Origin: Gammaproteobacteria bacterium
GTDB taxonomy: Bacteria > Pseudomonadota > Gammaproteobacteria > Steroidobacterales > JABDKV01
Assembly: GCA_029862165.1 (NCBI GenBank)
Contig: JAOTXU010000013.1
Location: 37,712 to 101,711 of the forward strand
DNA: 64,000 nucleotides
Direction of reading: 5' to 3'
Shown here: one piece after another, positions 1 through 8,601 of the stretch
How the letters are laid out: every line of letters begins with the position of its first letter
How positions within the stretch are numbered: position 1 is the stretch's first letter
Notes under the pieces: generated by a model
Seen by the model: only the letters and a program-made list of their open reading frames with translations
Told to the model about the DNA's origin: nothing
Databases searched by the model: none
Program-made: the position numbers and the translations under genes

Positions 1-1
1 A

Positions 2-1489
2 TTGCCTGTGAACACGACCCGACTCGCTTCAAATATTGTTAGCGCGTTGACGCAGGTCGTTGCCGTCGGCGGCATCCTTTTCGTGCAGTACATTTATCTG
101 GCCCGAGTGTTGGGTTTGGAGCAGCTTGGTGGCTGGGCCTTAGTGATCGCCATCACCGGTACAGTACAGATTGGGCAGATAGGAATGTCCACTACCCCGG
201 TTCGGTATGTCAGCAAGTACAGAGCACGCGGCGAGATTGACAGAAGTGTTCTTATGGCACGGACAGCCATTCTCTCGGTTGCGTTTCTCATGGCGCTGCT
301 ATTACCGGTCTCTTATCCACTAATTGTCCTTTTGCTTGAATACGTAGTCGATTCTGCGGTACTCGATGATCTACTTGCCATTACTCCGATCGTGTTATGC
401 GGCACCTGGTTTCTTGCGGTTGGCACGACCTTGCAATCGTGCCTTGATGGTTGCCAACGAATTGATCTGCGAGCGAAATCCGTTGTGGCCGGCTCTTTGG
501 TACAGCTGATATCGGTCCTAATTCTGGTGCCGTTATATGGACTCATGGGAGTCGCATTCGCTTATCTTCTGAGCACACTCATAACTGTCGGCGTAGCTTT
601 GTACTATTGTGGCGGTGCGGTTGGATTATTCAGCGGATCTGTCAATGGCGTTTGGTCAACATCATCCTTTCGGGAAATGCTGTCATACGGCGCACAACTA
701 CAACTCATCGGTATAACACTCACTCTCTTTCTGCCACTTACCAAATTACTAATCAGTAACTTCGGTAGTCTCGCGGCTGTTGGTGTTTTTGAATTGGCCA
801 ATCGCGTAATTATTCAAGTGCGTCAACTAATCGTTGATGCTAATCGTACCCTCGTACCAGTTTTTTCTGCTACGGCGGAAGAAACGGCTCATTCTGTGAG
901 GACGTTGTATGAAGAAAGCTATTCATTGAATTTCGCGTTATCTTTTCCCGTGTTTGCGGGGCTCGCTGTCTTCTCACCGCAGATCTCGCAATTGTTTACT
1001 GGCGAAGTTAATAGCACCTTTGTGATTTATTCATTTATTATTTGCAGTGGATGTCTTGTAAACTCGTTGAGCAACGCCGCTTATTTTGCCAACCTCGGCC
1101 TGGGCCGGCCACGTGCTAATGTGATCGGGCACACAACAATCGCGATTGTAAACGTTGTTGCCGGAATATGGTTCGGCCGGCTGCTCGGCGGGATTGGTGT
1201 TGTTATTGCCTATTCTGCTTCACTCACAATCGGAGCTATCCTGGTGATAGCGATGTATTGTTCGCATGAGAATCGCGGGCTCAAGACTTTGTTGCCAATT
1301 GAATCTCTTGCGCTGGCACTGGCATGCATCGTCTCAGCGGGTCTGGTACTGACTTTGTATCAAAGCGGTCCAAGCTTGCTGGTCACGACACAGGTCGGGT
1401 TCGTCGTGGCGACGCTTACGTTATTGTGGGTCCACCCGCTGCGAGAACAGACTGTCTCTAAGCTGAGAACGTCGAAATATTACCGATAG
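2..1489 (+). CDS. Polysaccharide/oligosaccharide flippase, Wzx-like (possibly 5' partial)
   Basis: Likely moves lipid-linked oligosaccharide repeat units across the inner membrane during surface-polysaccharide assembly. The 495-residue product is hydrophobic along its whole length, with about 12-14 helices and no soluble domain, the size and layout of the polysaccharide branch of the MOP/MATE exporters. It opens a same-strand trio with a glycosyltransferase and an O-antigen-polymerase-like protein, which supports the role. The first possible start is a TTG at base 2, so the true start may lie left of the window. Substrate cannot be read from sequence. Confidence 0.8.
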   Translation: MPVNTTRLASNIVSALTQVVAVGGILFVQYIYLARVLGLEQLGGWALVIAITGTVQIGQIGMSTTPVRYVSKYRARGEIDRSVLMARTAILSVAFLMALLLPVSYPLIVLLLEYVVDSAVLDDLLAITPIVLCGTWFLAVGTTLQSCLDGCQRIDLRAKSVVAGSLVQLISVLILVPLYGLMGVAFAYLLSTLITVGVALYYCGGAVGLFSGSVNGVWSTSSFREMLSYGAQLQLIGITLTLFLPLTKLLISNFGSLAAVGVFELANRVIIQVRQLIVDANRTLVPVFSATAEETAHSVRTLYEESYSLNFALSFPVFAGLAVFSPQISQLFTGEVNSTFVIYSFIICSGCLVNSLSNAAYFANLGLGRPRANVIGHTTIAIVNVVAGIWFGRLLGGIGVVIAYSASLTIGAILVIAMYCSHENRGLKTLLPIESLALALACIVSAGLVLTLYQSGPSLLVTTQVGFVVATLTLLWVHPLREQTVSKLRTSKYYR

Positions 1490-1566
1490 TCGGCATGCGC
1501 CCGTGGCCTTGGTTCTCACGCATGCGGCAGTTACCATATCAATAGAAATGACAACCTCTAGTTCGT

Positions 1567-2772
1567 ATGAAACTACTCGTAATTGAACCGGAAGCATCCG
1601 GGCATCGAATGGCGCTTTATGTGCGGCTGATCGCACGAGAGGCAATACGGCGCAATTGGTCGTTCCTGCTGATGACTACCGAGAAAGCGATGCGCCATCC
1701 CGCCTTTGAATTAGTCAAATCCGAGTGCGTTGATGGGCCTGCCATAGTAAGAATGAGCAGTATCCAGCCTGCCAAAAGACTCTCTCCGATGCACTTGCTC
1801 TTGAGCCAGAATCAATACTATCAATCCACCGCAGCCGCTTATAGAACACTATCTTCTAACGACGAGCCTGACATGATTTACGTCGCGAACCTGGACATGT
1901 TTGACAAAATACTACCGTTTCGCGGAACACCATTTGGCGAAACGCCGTTTTCGGGAATGATGATGAGCATCAAGTTTCATCGCCGGCATGTCGGCACTGC
2001 GTCACCACGCGGCAGTGACCGTTTATTCGGACATCTGTTCAAACGTGCTGTGGCGATTCCTGAACTGCGTGGCGTAGCGGTTGTCGATGAGTCTTTTTTG
2101 GAATACACGAAACATCATACGACAGATACGTTTACCAAAGTGCATTACGTACCTGATGTCGGACACCTGAAACCATCTGAAAGCCAACACGATGCACGGC
2201 AAAAGCTGGGTATTCCAGCAGACAAGTTTGTCGTACTCGTTTACGGTGGCTTGACGGCGCGGAAGGGCGTATCTCAGCTGATCACGGCAACACAAGCCAC
2301 AAACCGAAACGATGTAGCGATACTTCTTGCGGGTGTTAAGAACCAGAATATCGCAAACGAACTTCTGTCATCGCCAGCACGATCTCTGGTGGAGAGCGGA
2401 CGATTATTTCAGTCTTGTGGCTTTCACGATGAGCTCAAGGAACAACGGGTTTTTCGATCAGCAAATGCGGTATGGCTTGGCTACATCGAGGGTTTTACGG
2501 GGTCCAGTGGCGTCATGTACCAGGCGGGGGCGGCTGGTCTGCCAGTGATTTCCACACGTCACGGGCTTATTGGTTGGCAAACAGAACGCCACCGGCTTGG
2601 CCCTACTGTGGATCCGATGGATTCCAATGAAATCGTTAGGGCAATCGAGATGCTGGTAACGGATAAAAGTCTTTGTCAGCAATATTCCCGCAATGGCTAT
2701 GCGCTGGCGCGCTCGCATACGCCTGAAGCGTTCGGAACAGGGGTTTGTAGTATGCTGGATAGCCTGTTGTGA
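1567..2772 (+). CDS. Glycosyltransferase, GT4-like
   Basis: Cytoplasmic glycosyltransferase expected to add a sugar to a lipid-linked glycan. The 401-residue protein has a Rossmann-type opening (LLVIEPEASGHR) and a C-terminal nucleotide-sugar domain starting near residue 215 at VYGGLTARKGVSQL, followed by a GFTGSSGVMYQAGAAGLP segment resembling the donor-binding region of GT4 enzymes. It starts 77 bases after the flippase and ends 79 before the polymerase-like gene, so all three probably share a transcript. Donor and acceptor are unknown. Confidence 0.75.
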   Translation: MKLLVIEPEASGHRMALYVRLIAREAIRRNWSFLLMTTEKAMRHPAFELVKSECVDGPAIVRMSSIQPAKRLSPMHLLLSQNQYYQSTAAAYRTLSSNDEPDMIYVANLDMFDKILPFRGTPFGETPFSGMMMSIKFHRRHVGTASPRGSDRLFGHLFKRAVAIPELRGVAVVDESFLEYTKHHTTDTFTKVHYVPDVGHLKPSESQHDARQKLGIPADKFVVLVYGGLTARKGVSQLITATQATNRNDVAILLAGVKNQNIANELLSSPARSLVESGRLFQSCGFHDELKEQRVFRSANAVWLGYIEGFTGSSGVMYQAGAAGLPVISTRHGLIGWQTERHRLGPTVDPMDSNEIVRAIEMLVTDKSLCQQYSRNGYALARSHTPEAFGTGVCSMLDSLL

Positions 2773-2851
2773 GTGAATAAACGTTCTGGTTCTCCCGGTA
2801 CGTGCCCAAGTCGATATGCGCTCTACCTTTCACCAGGCATCGTGATTTGAA

Positions 2852-4123
2852 ATGATATGGTCTAAGGAAAAGCTCCAAAGCCTGCAACTGTCGTTCTTGT
2901 TTGGCCTGACACTCGCGGGATATCCCGCAATCGCAGCGATGAGCGCTATTTTGGGCTTCAATAATCGAACTGGTTCGATCGCCTTGAAACTTTTGTTACT
3001 AGGTGTCTGCGCGACAATGCTGCTCCGGTGGCGATGGCGCTATCCAAGGTCAGACCAACTTGGGCTTTGGTTCTTGGTCTTGTTTTTCTGGTTGCTGTAC
3101 GTGATCCGGTTGGTTTGGGACGCCTATCTCGTATCAAGCCTGCTTACTCGTGATCCTCACGATTACCTCTTTTTTGCGATCGGCACTTGTTTCATACCAA
3201 TGCTTGCCTTCATGATATCCGGCGGTGCTAATGCGCGTATCTTCGAAAAGGTCCGTGCAGTCAGTCTGGCTAGTGTGCTGCTAAGCAGCGCCATGGTGCT
3301 ATGGGTCTACTACCAAAGTGTCGACCTCAGTGCGGCCGGTATAGGTTCAAGATTAGGTCTTGAGGCATTAAATCCCATTTCCGCCGGACATCTCGGTGGG
3401 TCGCTCGTAATTCTGTCAAGCTTCTGCTTGCTAGAACGTAGAACACGGGGCCGGCGACCAATTCAGGATGCCTATTATTGCTTTGCTTTAGCCGTTGGCA
3501 TGGTATTGCTGGTTTCCAGCGCATCGCGCGGCCCGGTTGTGGCTACGACGTTTGCTTTGTGTGTATACGGCGTCAGCAGACTGGATCGAAAAAACGGTGT
3601 ACTGAATTTTCTGGCCGTAGGAACCTTTTTCCTCGCAGGGATCTGGCTAGCCAGCCTCGTTGAATCGAAGCTCGGGTTCTCCTCCATGTCACGAATAATT
3701 AATCTGATAGAAATGGGAGGCAGTGATGCGAGTGCGTCTGTGCGCCTTTCCTTAATATCGGCCGCCTGGGATCAATTCCTGTCTTCGCCATTATTTGGCA
3801 GTGGATTGGAAGAACGTTACTCGCGATTTTATCCGCACAACGTGATCGTTGAAGCATTCATGGCAACAGGAATTTTTGGCGGAATCGCGTTTCTGGCTTT
3901 GCTGATTGCGGCCAGTTTGTATTCATGGAGGCTCCTCATTAAGCGCTCACAATCTGGGTGGATCGCCATGCTGTGCATACAGTACCTAATAGCAGGGCAA
4001 TTTTCTGGCTCTCTCTGGGGCAATTCGGGCATGTGGTCGCTGATCGGAGGAGTGTTTGCTGTAAGCCAAAGTGGGCTGAACACAAACAGGTATTTCGTAA
4101 GCGCACAAGCGGCGAGACATTAA
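2852..4123 (+). CDS. O-antigen ligase/polymerase (Wzy/WaaL-like) membrane protein
   Basis: Integral membrane protein of 423 residues with about 10-12 helices, probably polymerising or ligating the repeat units exported by the upstream flippase. Family hallmarks are the large periplasmic loop after the SASRGPVVAT helix and the C-terminal FYPHNVIVEAFMATGIFGG segment, typical of the Wzy_C/O-antigen-ligase family. It is the last gene of the locus visible here and is followed by converging minus-strand genes. Polymerase and ligase cannot be told apart by sequence alone. Confidence 0.75.
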   Translation: MIWSKEKLQSLQLSFLFGLTLAGYPAIAAMSAILGFNNRTGSIALKLLLLGVCATMLLRWRWRYPRSDQLGLWFLVLFFWLLYVIRLVWDAYLVSSLLTRDPHDYLFFAIGTCFIPMLAFMISGGANARIFEKVRAVSLASVLLSSAMVLWVYYQSVDLSAAGIGSRLGLEALNPISAGHLGGSLVILSSFCLLERRTRGRRPIQDAYYCFALAVGMVLLVSSASRGPVVATTFALCVYGVSRLDRKNGVLNFLAVGTFFLAGIWLASLVESKLGFSSMSRIINLIEMGGSDASASVRLSLISAAWDQFLSSPLFGSGLEERYSRFYPHNVIVEAFMATGIFGGIAFLALLIAASLYSWRLLIKRSQSGWIAMLCIQYLIAGQFSGSLWGNSGMWSLIGGVFAVSQSGLNTNRYFVSAQAARH

Positions 4124-4211
4124 TACTGAAACTTTGCGTCACATAATATTGAACCCGCCCCATAGGCGACACAAACCCCCTACCCCACAGGAGGCATGTG
4201 ATGGCGCGAGC

Positions 4212-4592
4212 TTAATACCAGCTGGCGTTTGCTGTGCCTTCGACATGTACGGACAAATCGACAACCGTATCGTGACTGTTAGTCCACATTAAGCAGTAGG
4301 TATCGTCGGCCACGACTATGTACTGGCCTTTTTCTGCCGCCGTTGCGTGTTCCGGCACCGGAAAAAAAACTTCTTCATCTTGATGATAGTGAAGGTTGAA
4401 TTTCAGCGGACTATTCGCTTCGAAACGATAAATCACTTTGTCGCCTTGGTTCGATTCAAAACACAGTTCTTTGTGCCTACCGGACTCTACCACCACGTTC
4501 CCGGCAAATTGACGCGCGTTGTCCTCCACACCGGAGTGGGCACATGCAACCATTACACAGGCTGTAATGACGACAGCGATAGAATTCTTCAT
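4212..4592 (-). CDS. Small lipoprotein of unknown function
   Basis: Predicted 126-residue lipoprotein with no family I recognise. Translation from the ATG at 4592 gives a signal peptide ending in lipobox VMVAC near residue 16; a longer reading frame to 4652 exists but would bury the signal peptide. The start overlaps the nuclease stop by four bases (ATGA), so the two are translationally coupled. The mature part is rich in beta-type segments with His and acidic residues (LHYHQDEEVFFPVPEH) and could be a small periplasmic beta-sandwich. Confidence 0.65.
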   Translation of the reverse strand: MKNSIAVVITACVMVACAHSGVEDNARQFAGNVVVESGRHKELCFESNQGDKVIYRFEANSPLKFNLHYHQDEEVFFPVPEHATAAEKGQYIVVADDTYCLMWTNSHDTVVDLSVHVEGTANASWY

Positions 4593-5080
4593 GACGAGTG
4601 TTCCTTGCGCCAGTCCCACGGCGGGATACGTTGATTTTCCGGTAGTTGCCAAAGACCCGCAGCGTCCTTCTTTGCTGTTTTCTCTAATCTGATCAGTTGT
4701 CTGTCATCAGAATAACGGCGATACACCCAGGCGTGCCCCTGCTCGATCATCTTTGCGTTGATATAAAGACCGTCGCTCACGCGGTAAACACGGGCTACGA
4801 CTCGTTCATAGCGATCCCGCTCGACCGTTTCGATACGCAGCATTTTACCAAAAATCAATTTGTTCAGTCCCGAGCGGGCGTTAGCCGACCAGGGCTGCGA
4901 TTGCTCCGGCGCATCGATCCCATACAAACGCACTTCGATTTCGTTGCTACCGCGTTTGACCAGAAAGCTGTCGCCATCGTATACGATTGCAACTCGTGCT
5001 TCGATAATTGTGTGGGACTCACCGTCCTGCCAGCAGGCAGAGACCAGCACAAAAGCAAAAAGCACGATGAGTTGCCTCAT
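4589..5080 (-). CDS. Thermonuclease-family (SNase-like) exported nuclease
   Basis: Staphylococcal-nuclease-fold phosphodiesterase, probably a periplasmic lipoprotein. Residues 1-16 form a signal with lipobox LVSAC. The fold motifs are in order: YDGDSF near residue 34, RLYGIDAPE near 51 (catalytic Arg, Ca-binding Asp and the Asp-Ala-Pro-Glu turn), and ERDRYERVVARVY near 87 with the second catalytic Arg. At 163 residues it is the usual length for single-domain SNase proteins. It leads a two-gene unit with the downstream lipoprotein. Confidence 0.85.
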   Translation of the reverse strand: MRQLIVLFAFVLVSACWQDGESHTIIEARVAIVYDGDSFLVKRGSNEIEVRLYGIDAPEQSQPWSANARSGLNKLIFGKMLRIETVERDRYERVVARVYRVSDGLYINAKMIEQGHAWVYRRYSDDRQLIRLEKTAKKDAAGLWQLPENQRIPPWDWRKEHSS

Positions 5081-5112
5081 CGCGCTATTGTACTGAGGAA
5101 TCGTACAGCAGG

Positions 5113-5346
5113 TTATTCGGATTCCAGCTCGTGTAGCTCTCTTTTCAGGTCGTATTGCCGGTCTGTGACGATTCGTTCCAGAACCTGCATGCGTTTCTCG
5201 AGTTTGTGAAGTTCATCAAGCCGCGTACCCATCTGGCGATCCAGCTCGGATCTGTCCACTTTCTTGCGCGTCTTCAGCCAATTGTTCACCACCCCCGCGA
5301 AACAGGAAATAGCGACGATGGCAACGACCATTTCAAAGAGATCCAT
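5113..5346 (-). CDS. PspB-like single-TM coiled-coil protein (psp operon, last gene)
   Basis: A 77-residue protein: an N-terminal membrane helix (residues 3-22) followed by a basic segment and a coiled coil. Its C-terminal block LERIVTDRQYDLKRELHELE closely matches the ends of the next two upstream proteins. Layout resembles PspB, suggesting an accessory membrane partner of PspA/PspC. Only 3 bases separate it from the 82-residue gene upstream. Assignment rests on architecture and position, not on a clear PspB match. Confidence 0.7.
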   Translation of the reverse strand: MDLFEMVVAIVAISCFAGVVNNWLKTRKKVDRSELDRQMGTRLDELHKLEKRMQVLERIVTDRQYDLKRELHELESE

Positions 5347-5349
5347 GAA

Positions 5350-5598
5350 TCAGCCTGCCTTTTCTAGATTGCGAAACTGTTCATTCAGGTCGTAACGCTT
5401 GTCAGTCACAATCTGCTCAAGAACAGCGACACGTTTTTCCAGCGTTTCCAACCGAGCCAGACGGGCACCAAACTCCTGTCCCAGCGAATGATCGCGGCGC
5501 AGCTGCTCCCGCTGGATCTGCAGGTATTTGCTCCCAAGCACGCCGCCGACAATACAAATGACGAATACTATGCCGAAAATAATTTCTGCGATTACCAT
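5350..5598 (-). CDS. PspB-like single-TM coiled-coil protein (psp operon)
   Basis: An 82-residue protein with an N-terminal helix (VIAEIIFGIVFVICIVGGVL), a charged heptad-like segment and the shared C-terminal block LEQIVTDKRYDLNEQFRNLE. It is a paralogue in layout of the following 77-residue protein, probably from tandem duplication. It lies in the leftward psp operon 21 bases below the second pspC. Likely role, by inference, is membrane anchoring or oligomerisation in envelope-stress sensing. Confidence 0.7.
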   Translation of the reverse strand: MVIAEIIFGIVFVICIVGGVLGSKYLQIQREQLRRDHSLGQEFGARLARLETLEKRVAVLEQIVTDKRYDLNEQFRNLEKAG

Positions 5599-5619
5599 TG
5601 CCTCCCCTTATCAGTCAAA

Positions 5620-6033
5620 CTATTGTGATTCGTTTTCCAGGTCGCGGAACTCCCGGTCCAGACGAAATCTGCGGGACGTTACGTACCGCTCCATGCGTTG
5701 CATCCGCTGATCCAGCTGCCTGAATCGATAACGGGCATTACCGAAGGTCTCACTGGGCGATTTGCGCAGCGACTGCCAAAACTCTTCGTCTTCAACATCC
5801 TTGTACAGTCCCTTCGGCTTGATTGGAACCATGAAACCCATCATCACGTACACGATTTCGACCAATGGGAACCAGATCAGGCCTGCGATAAACATCAACC
5901 ACCGCACGACGCAGGTGCTCATACCAGTATAGTCCGCGATTCCGGCGCACACGCCAAAAATGCGGCCGCGTTCTGGATCACGGTAAAAACGCCGTGGGCT
6001 GGGGTCTTTGAAATTTCGGCTACGTCGATTCAT
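5620..6033 (-). CDS. PspC-domain protein with C-terminal coiled coil
   Basis: Membrane component of the phage-shock envelope-stress response. Residues 15-75 form a PspC domain (RRFYRDPERGRIFGVCAGIA, then two helices), and residues 100-137 form a coiled coil ending in the same RYVTSRRFRLDREFRDLE block found in the two downstream small proteins. At 137 residues it is longer than the first PspC, as if a PspC had been joined to a PspB-like tail. Its ATG overlaps the upstream pspC stop by one base (TGATG). Confidence 0.85.
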   Translation of the reverse strand: MNRRSRNFKDPSPRRFYRDPERGRIFGVCAGIADYTGMSTCVVRWLMFIAGLIWFPLVEIVYVMMGFMVPIKPKGLYKDVEDEEFWQSLRKSPSETFGNARYRFRQLDQRMQRMERYVTSRRFRLDREFRDLENESQ

Positions 6034-6311
6034 CAGTAGTTATGTTCTCCATGGGAACGTCTCCGCCAAAAGTGAGATTCCTCCTCCCGCCCCTGGTATC
6101 GCAGAGGCCGATCACGCAGGAGAAATCCGAGGACAAAATAAACGATAAGCGTTAGAGTCGTAAAAACCAGTAGTGACACCACCGCCAGGACGCGTACGAC
6201 CCACACGTCGAAATCGAAAAACTCTGCCAATCCCGAGCATACACCCATAATGATCCCCGTCTCCGGGTTCCGGTACAGGCGCCGGGTCGGAATGTGCCTC
6301 CCATAATTCAT
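6033..6311 (-). CDS. pspC: Phage shock protein C
   Basis: A 92-residue PspC-domain protein: RRLYRNPETGIIMGVCSGLA then an amphipathic piece and a strong membrane helix around residues 40-68. In the enterobacterial model, PspC with PspB senses membrane stress and sequesters PspA, freeing PspF. Its start overlaps the pspB stop by four bases (ATGA) and its stop overlaps the second pspC, so pspB-pspC-pspC2 are translationally coupled. Confidence 0.88.
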   Translation of the reverse strand: MNYGRHIPTRRLYRNPETGIIMGVCSGLAEFFDFDVWVVRVLAVVSLLVFTTLTLIVYFVLGFLLRDRPLRYQGREEESHFWRRRSHGEHNY

Positions 6312-6526
6312 ACTTTCCTTCTCCAGTCTGGAACCTCATCGTCAAGGATGGTTTCCAGTGCGTTAATACGACTTTCCATTTTCTGGGCGCTCTCCCAGAC
6401 TTCCTCCAACATGCGCTCATCTGCATTCGAGAGCGATTTGGTCGAGCGCCAGCGGGTCATGTAATGGCCGATGATAATCAGCGGCAAAATGATCGTTAGA
6501 AACAGGATGCCAAATACTTCACCCAT
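6308..6526 (-). CDS. pspB: Phage shock protein B
   Basis: A 72-residue single-helix protein close to the length of E. coli PspB (74). An N-terminal membrane helix (residues 5-22) is followed by a soluble heptad segment (ADERMLEEVWESAQKMESRI) and the terminal motif VPDWRRK, very like PspB. I chose the ATG at 6526, 8 bases after a G-rich ribosome site, over a GTG at 6538. It sits 15 bases below pspA and overlaps pspC, as in classic psp operons. Confidence 0.88.
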   Translation of the reverse strand: MGEVFGILFLTIILPLIIIGHYMTRWRSTKSLSNADERMLEEVWESAQKMESRINALETILDDEVPDWRRKV

Positions 6527-6541
6527 GCGACACCCCACCCA

Positions 6542-7213
6542 TTAAGAGTTTGCTGACTGCGATATTCGCTTCTTGAGATCCGCGAGTTCTTCCTCAACAG
6601 ACTCGTCCGTTTCGAGATCAGCGAACTGGTAGTTCAGGTCGTTACCCAATCCAAGATCGTAACTCTCAACCCGGCCCTCGAGATCTTCCATACGACGCTC
6701 GTAGGCTTCGAAGCGCACTAACGCATCGTCGATTTTTCCGTTGTGCAATTGCTCCCGCACGTCCAGACGCTTGGTGGCCGTCGCATGACGCATGATTAAG
6801 GCTTTCTGTCTCGTCTTGGCGTCACCTAGCTTTTCCTGCAACCGTGCAAGGTCATCATTAAGCTGCGAAAGACCTTCGTCGATCGCCTGGTAGTCGCCAC
6901 GCACCGCCGCAATTGCTTCGCTTAGACGATGCTTCTCAGCGATAGCGGCTTTTGCCAGGTCGTCACGTCCCTTGCTAACCGCAAGCTCCGCCTTACGTTG
7001 CCAATCACTCTCCTCGCGCTCGTAGGATTCGAGCTTGCGATTGAGTTCCTTTTTGTCAGCAATGGCGCGTGCTGCCGAAGAACGGACTTCGACCAGCGTG
7101 TCTTCCATTTCCTGAATCATCAACCGGACCATCTTCTCCGGATCTTCCGCCTTCTCAAGTATGGCGTTGATATTGGAGTTAACGATGTCGGTAAAGCGCG
7201 AAAAGATACCCAT
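6542..7213 (-). CDS. pspA: Phage shock protein A
   Basis: A 223-residue PspA/Vipp1/IM30 (ESCRT-III-like) protein that binds stressed membrane and inhibits PspF in unstressed cells. It begins MGIFSRFTDIVNSNINAILE, the amphipathic membrane-binding helix of the family, followed by long coiled coils (PEKMVRLMIQEMEDTL is a family signature). Length matches E. coli PspA (222). First gene of the leftward psp operon, with a -24/-12 promoter about 45 bases upstream and pspF divergent. Confidence 0.95.
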   Translation of the reverse strand: MGIFSRFTDIVNSNINAILEKAEDPEKMVRLMIQEMEDTLVEVRSSAARAIADKKELNRKLESYEREESDWQRKAELAVSKGRDDLAKAAIAEKHRLSEAIAAVRGDYQAIDEGLSQLNDDLARLQEKLGDAKTRQKALIMRHATATKRLDVREQLHNGKIDDALVRFEAYERRMEDLEGRVESYDLGLGNDLNYQFADLETDESVEEELADLKKRISQSANS

Positions 7214-7255
7214 TCTGTCTACCTCAGGTCTGTGTATTTTGCTCGCTTAACATTA

Positions 7256-7271
7256 AGCATTTTCCGTGCCA
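7256..7271 (-). promoter_or_regulatory. Sigma-54 promoter of the psp operon
   Basis: Read on the minus strand this is TGGCACGGAAAATGCT: the -24 GG and -12 GC are separated by exactly 10 bases, and the -24 element TGGCACG is a full match to consensus. It lies about 45 bases before the pspA ATG, between divergent pspA and pspF, as expected for a PspF-activated promoter. PspF sites would lie in 7290-7390; I could not define them. Confidence 0.85.
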
Positions 7272-7404
7272 GGTCAGGGTCCGTGACATAAGCGCTTGAT
7301 CCAATGATGAATTTTTGTGACCAGGGTCCCAAAATCCAAAATTAAAGTTAGCATTTTTCGCCAAATATTAGCCTAAGCAACTCTTTTTTCGTAGAATTAG
7401 CTAC

Positions 7405-8472
7405 ATGAGTTCCCCAATCTCCCATATGCCCTCGATTATCGGCGCAGCCCCGGCATTTGTTGCCCTCCTCGAGCAAGTGTCCCAGGCCGCTCCCATGTCC
7501 AAGCCGGTGCTGACCATTGGCGAGCGAGGCACCGGTAAGGAATTGATCGCCTCGCGCTTACATTATTTGTCCAGTCGCTGGGATCAGCCGCTGATCAAAC
7601 TCAATTGTGCGTCGCTGACTGAGGGGATCCTGGAATCGGAACTGTTTGGTCACGAAGCGGGCGCGTTTACCGGCGCCACAAGGCGTCATGTGGGTCGTTT
7701 CGAACGGGCCGACGGTGGCACGTTGTTTCTGGACGAACTTGCGACTATCCCGAGACGTATGCAGGAAAAAATCCTGCGTGTGATTGAATATGGTGAGTTC
7801 GAACGCGTCGGTGGTAGCGAAACGGTGGACGTAGACGTTCGCATAGTGGGTGCTACAAACGAGAACCTGCCGATACTTGCGCGCACCGGTGCGTTCAGGG
7901 CTGATCTGCTGGATCGTCTGGCGTTTGACGTTCTGGTAATACCGCCATTGCGTGCTCGCCGCGAGGACATTATCTCGCTTTCGGAACACTTCGCTGTAAC
8001 CATTACCTCAGAACTTGGCCGGTCGTTTTTCCCGGGTTTTTCAGAGGCTGCGAGCAAGGTACTGCTCGACCACGAATGGCCAGGAAATGTGCGTGAACTC
8101 AAGAACGTTGTCGAACGCTCTGTTTATCGTTGGGAAGAGGCCGAGGAGCCAGTTGCCGAGATAAACCTCAATCCCTTTGATTCACCCTATCTACCCAAGA
8201 CCCGTGGTCTGGCTTTGCCCACGAAAGGCGATGTCGCAACGCGCCCTATCGCCACGCGCGGTCGCAAGACACATACATTGCCGCTGGAGTTTAAAGAGGT
8301 GGTACGCGAGTTTGAGGTCGGCCTGATCGACACCGCTATGCGTGCCAGCCGCTATAACCAACGACACGCCGCCGAACAGCTGGGCCTAAGCTACCATCAG
8401 CTACGCGGTTGCCTGCGAAAATACGATCTGATCGACGACTATGGTCGGGCCCGCAACGACGATCAATCCTGA
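7405..8472 (+). CDS. pspF: PspF, sigma-54-dependent activator of the psp operon
   Basis: A 355-residue bacterial enhancer-binding protein without an N-terminal receiver domain, as in PspF. The AAA+ module starts almost at once (IIGAAPAFVALLEQV), with Walker A GERGTGKE near residue 43, the sigma-54 contact loop GAFTGA near 87, Walker B GGTLFLDE near 108 and the R-finger region beyond. The C-terminus has a Fis-type helix-turn-helix (RHAAEQLGLSYHQLRGCL). Divergent from pspA; its own promoter overlaps the regulatory gap, so autoregulation is likely. Confidence 0.92.
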   Translation: MSSPISHMPSIIGAAPAFVALLEQVSQAAPMSKPVLTIGERGTGKELIASRLHYLSSRWDQPLIKLNCASLTEGILESELFGHEAGAFTGATRRHVGRFERADGGTLFLDELATIPRRMQEKILRVIEYGEFERVGGSETVDVDVRIVGATNENLPILARTGAFRADLLDRLAFDVLVIPPLRARREDIISLSEHFAVTITSELGRSFFPGFSEAASKVLLDHEWPGNVRELKNVVERSVYRWEEAEEPVAEINLNPFDSPYLPKTRGLALPTKGDVATRPIATRGRKTHTLPLEFKEVVREFEVGLIDTAMRASRYNQRHAAEQLGLSYHQLRGCLRKYDLIDDYGRARNDDQS

Positions 8473-8601
8473 CAATCCCACCCGTCACAGGAACAGGATC
8501 AGCTTACTCAAGAAAGGACTCGGCCTATTTTGGGGCTAAATCACGTTCTGGCGCCCCGGCCATGTGGCCCCACGAGCTTTATTTAACTACAGTTAGCCGG
8601 T

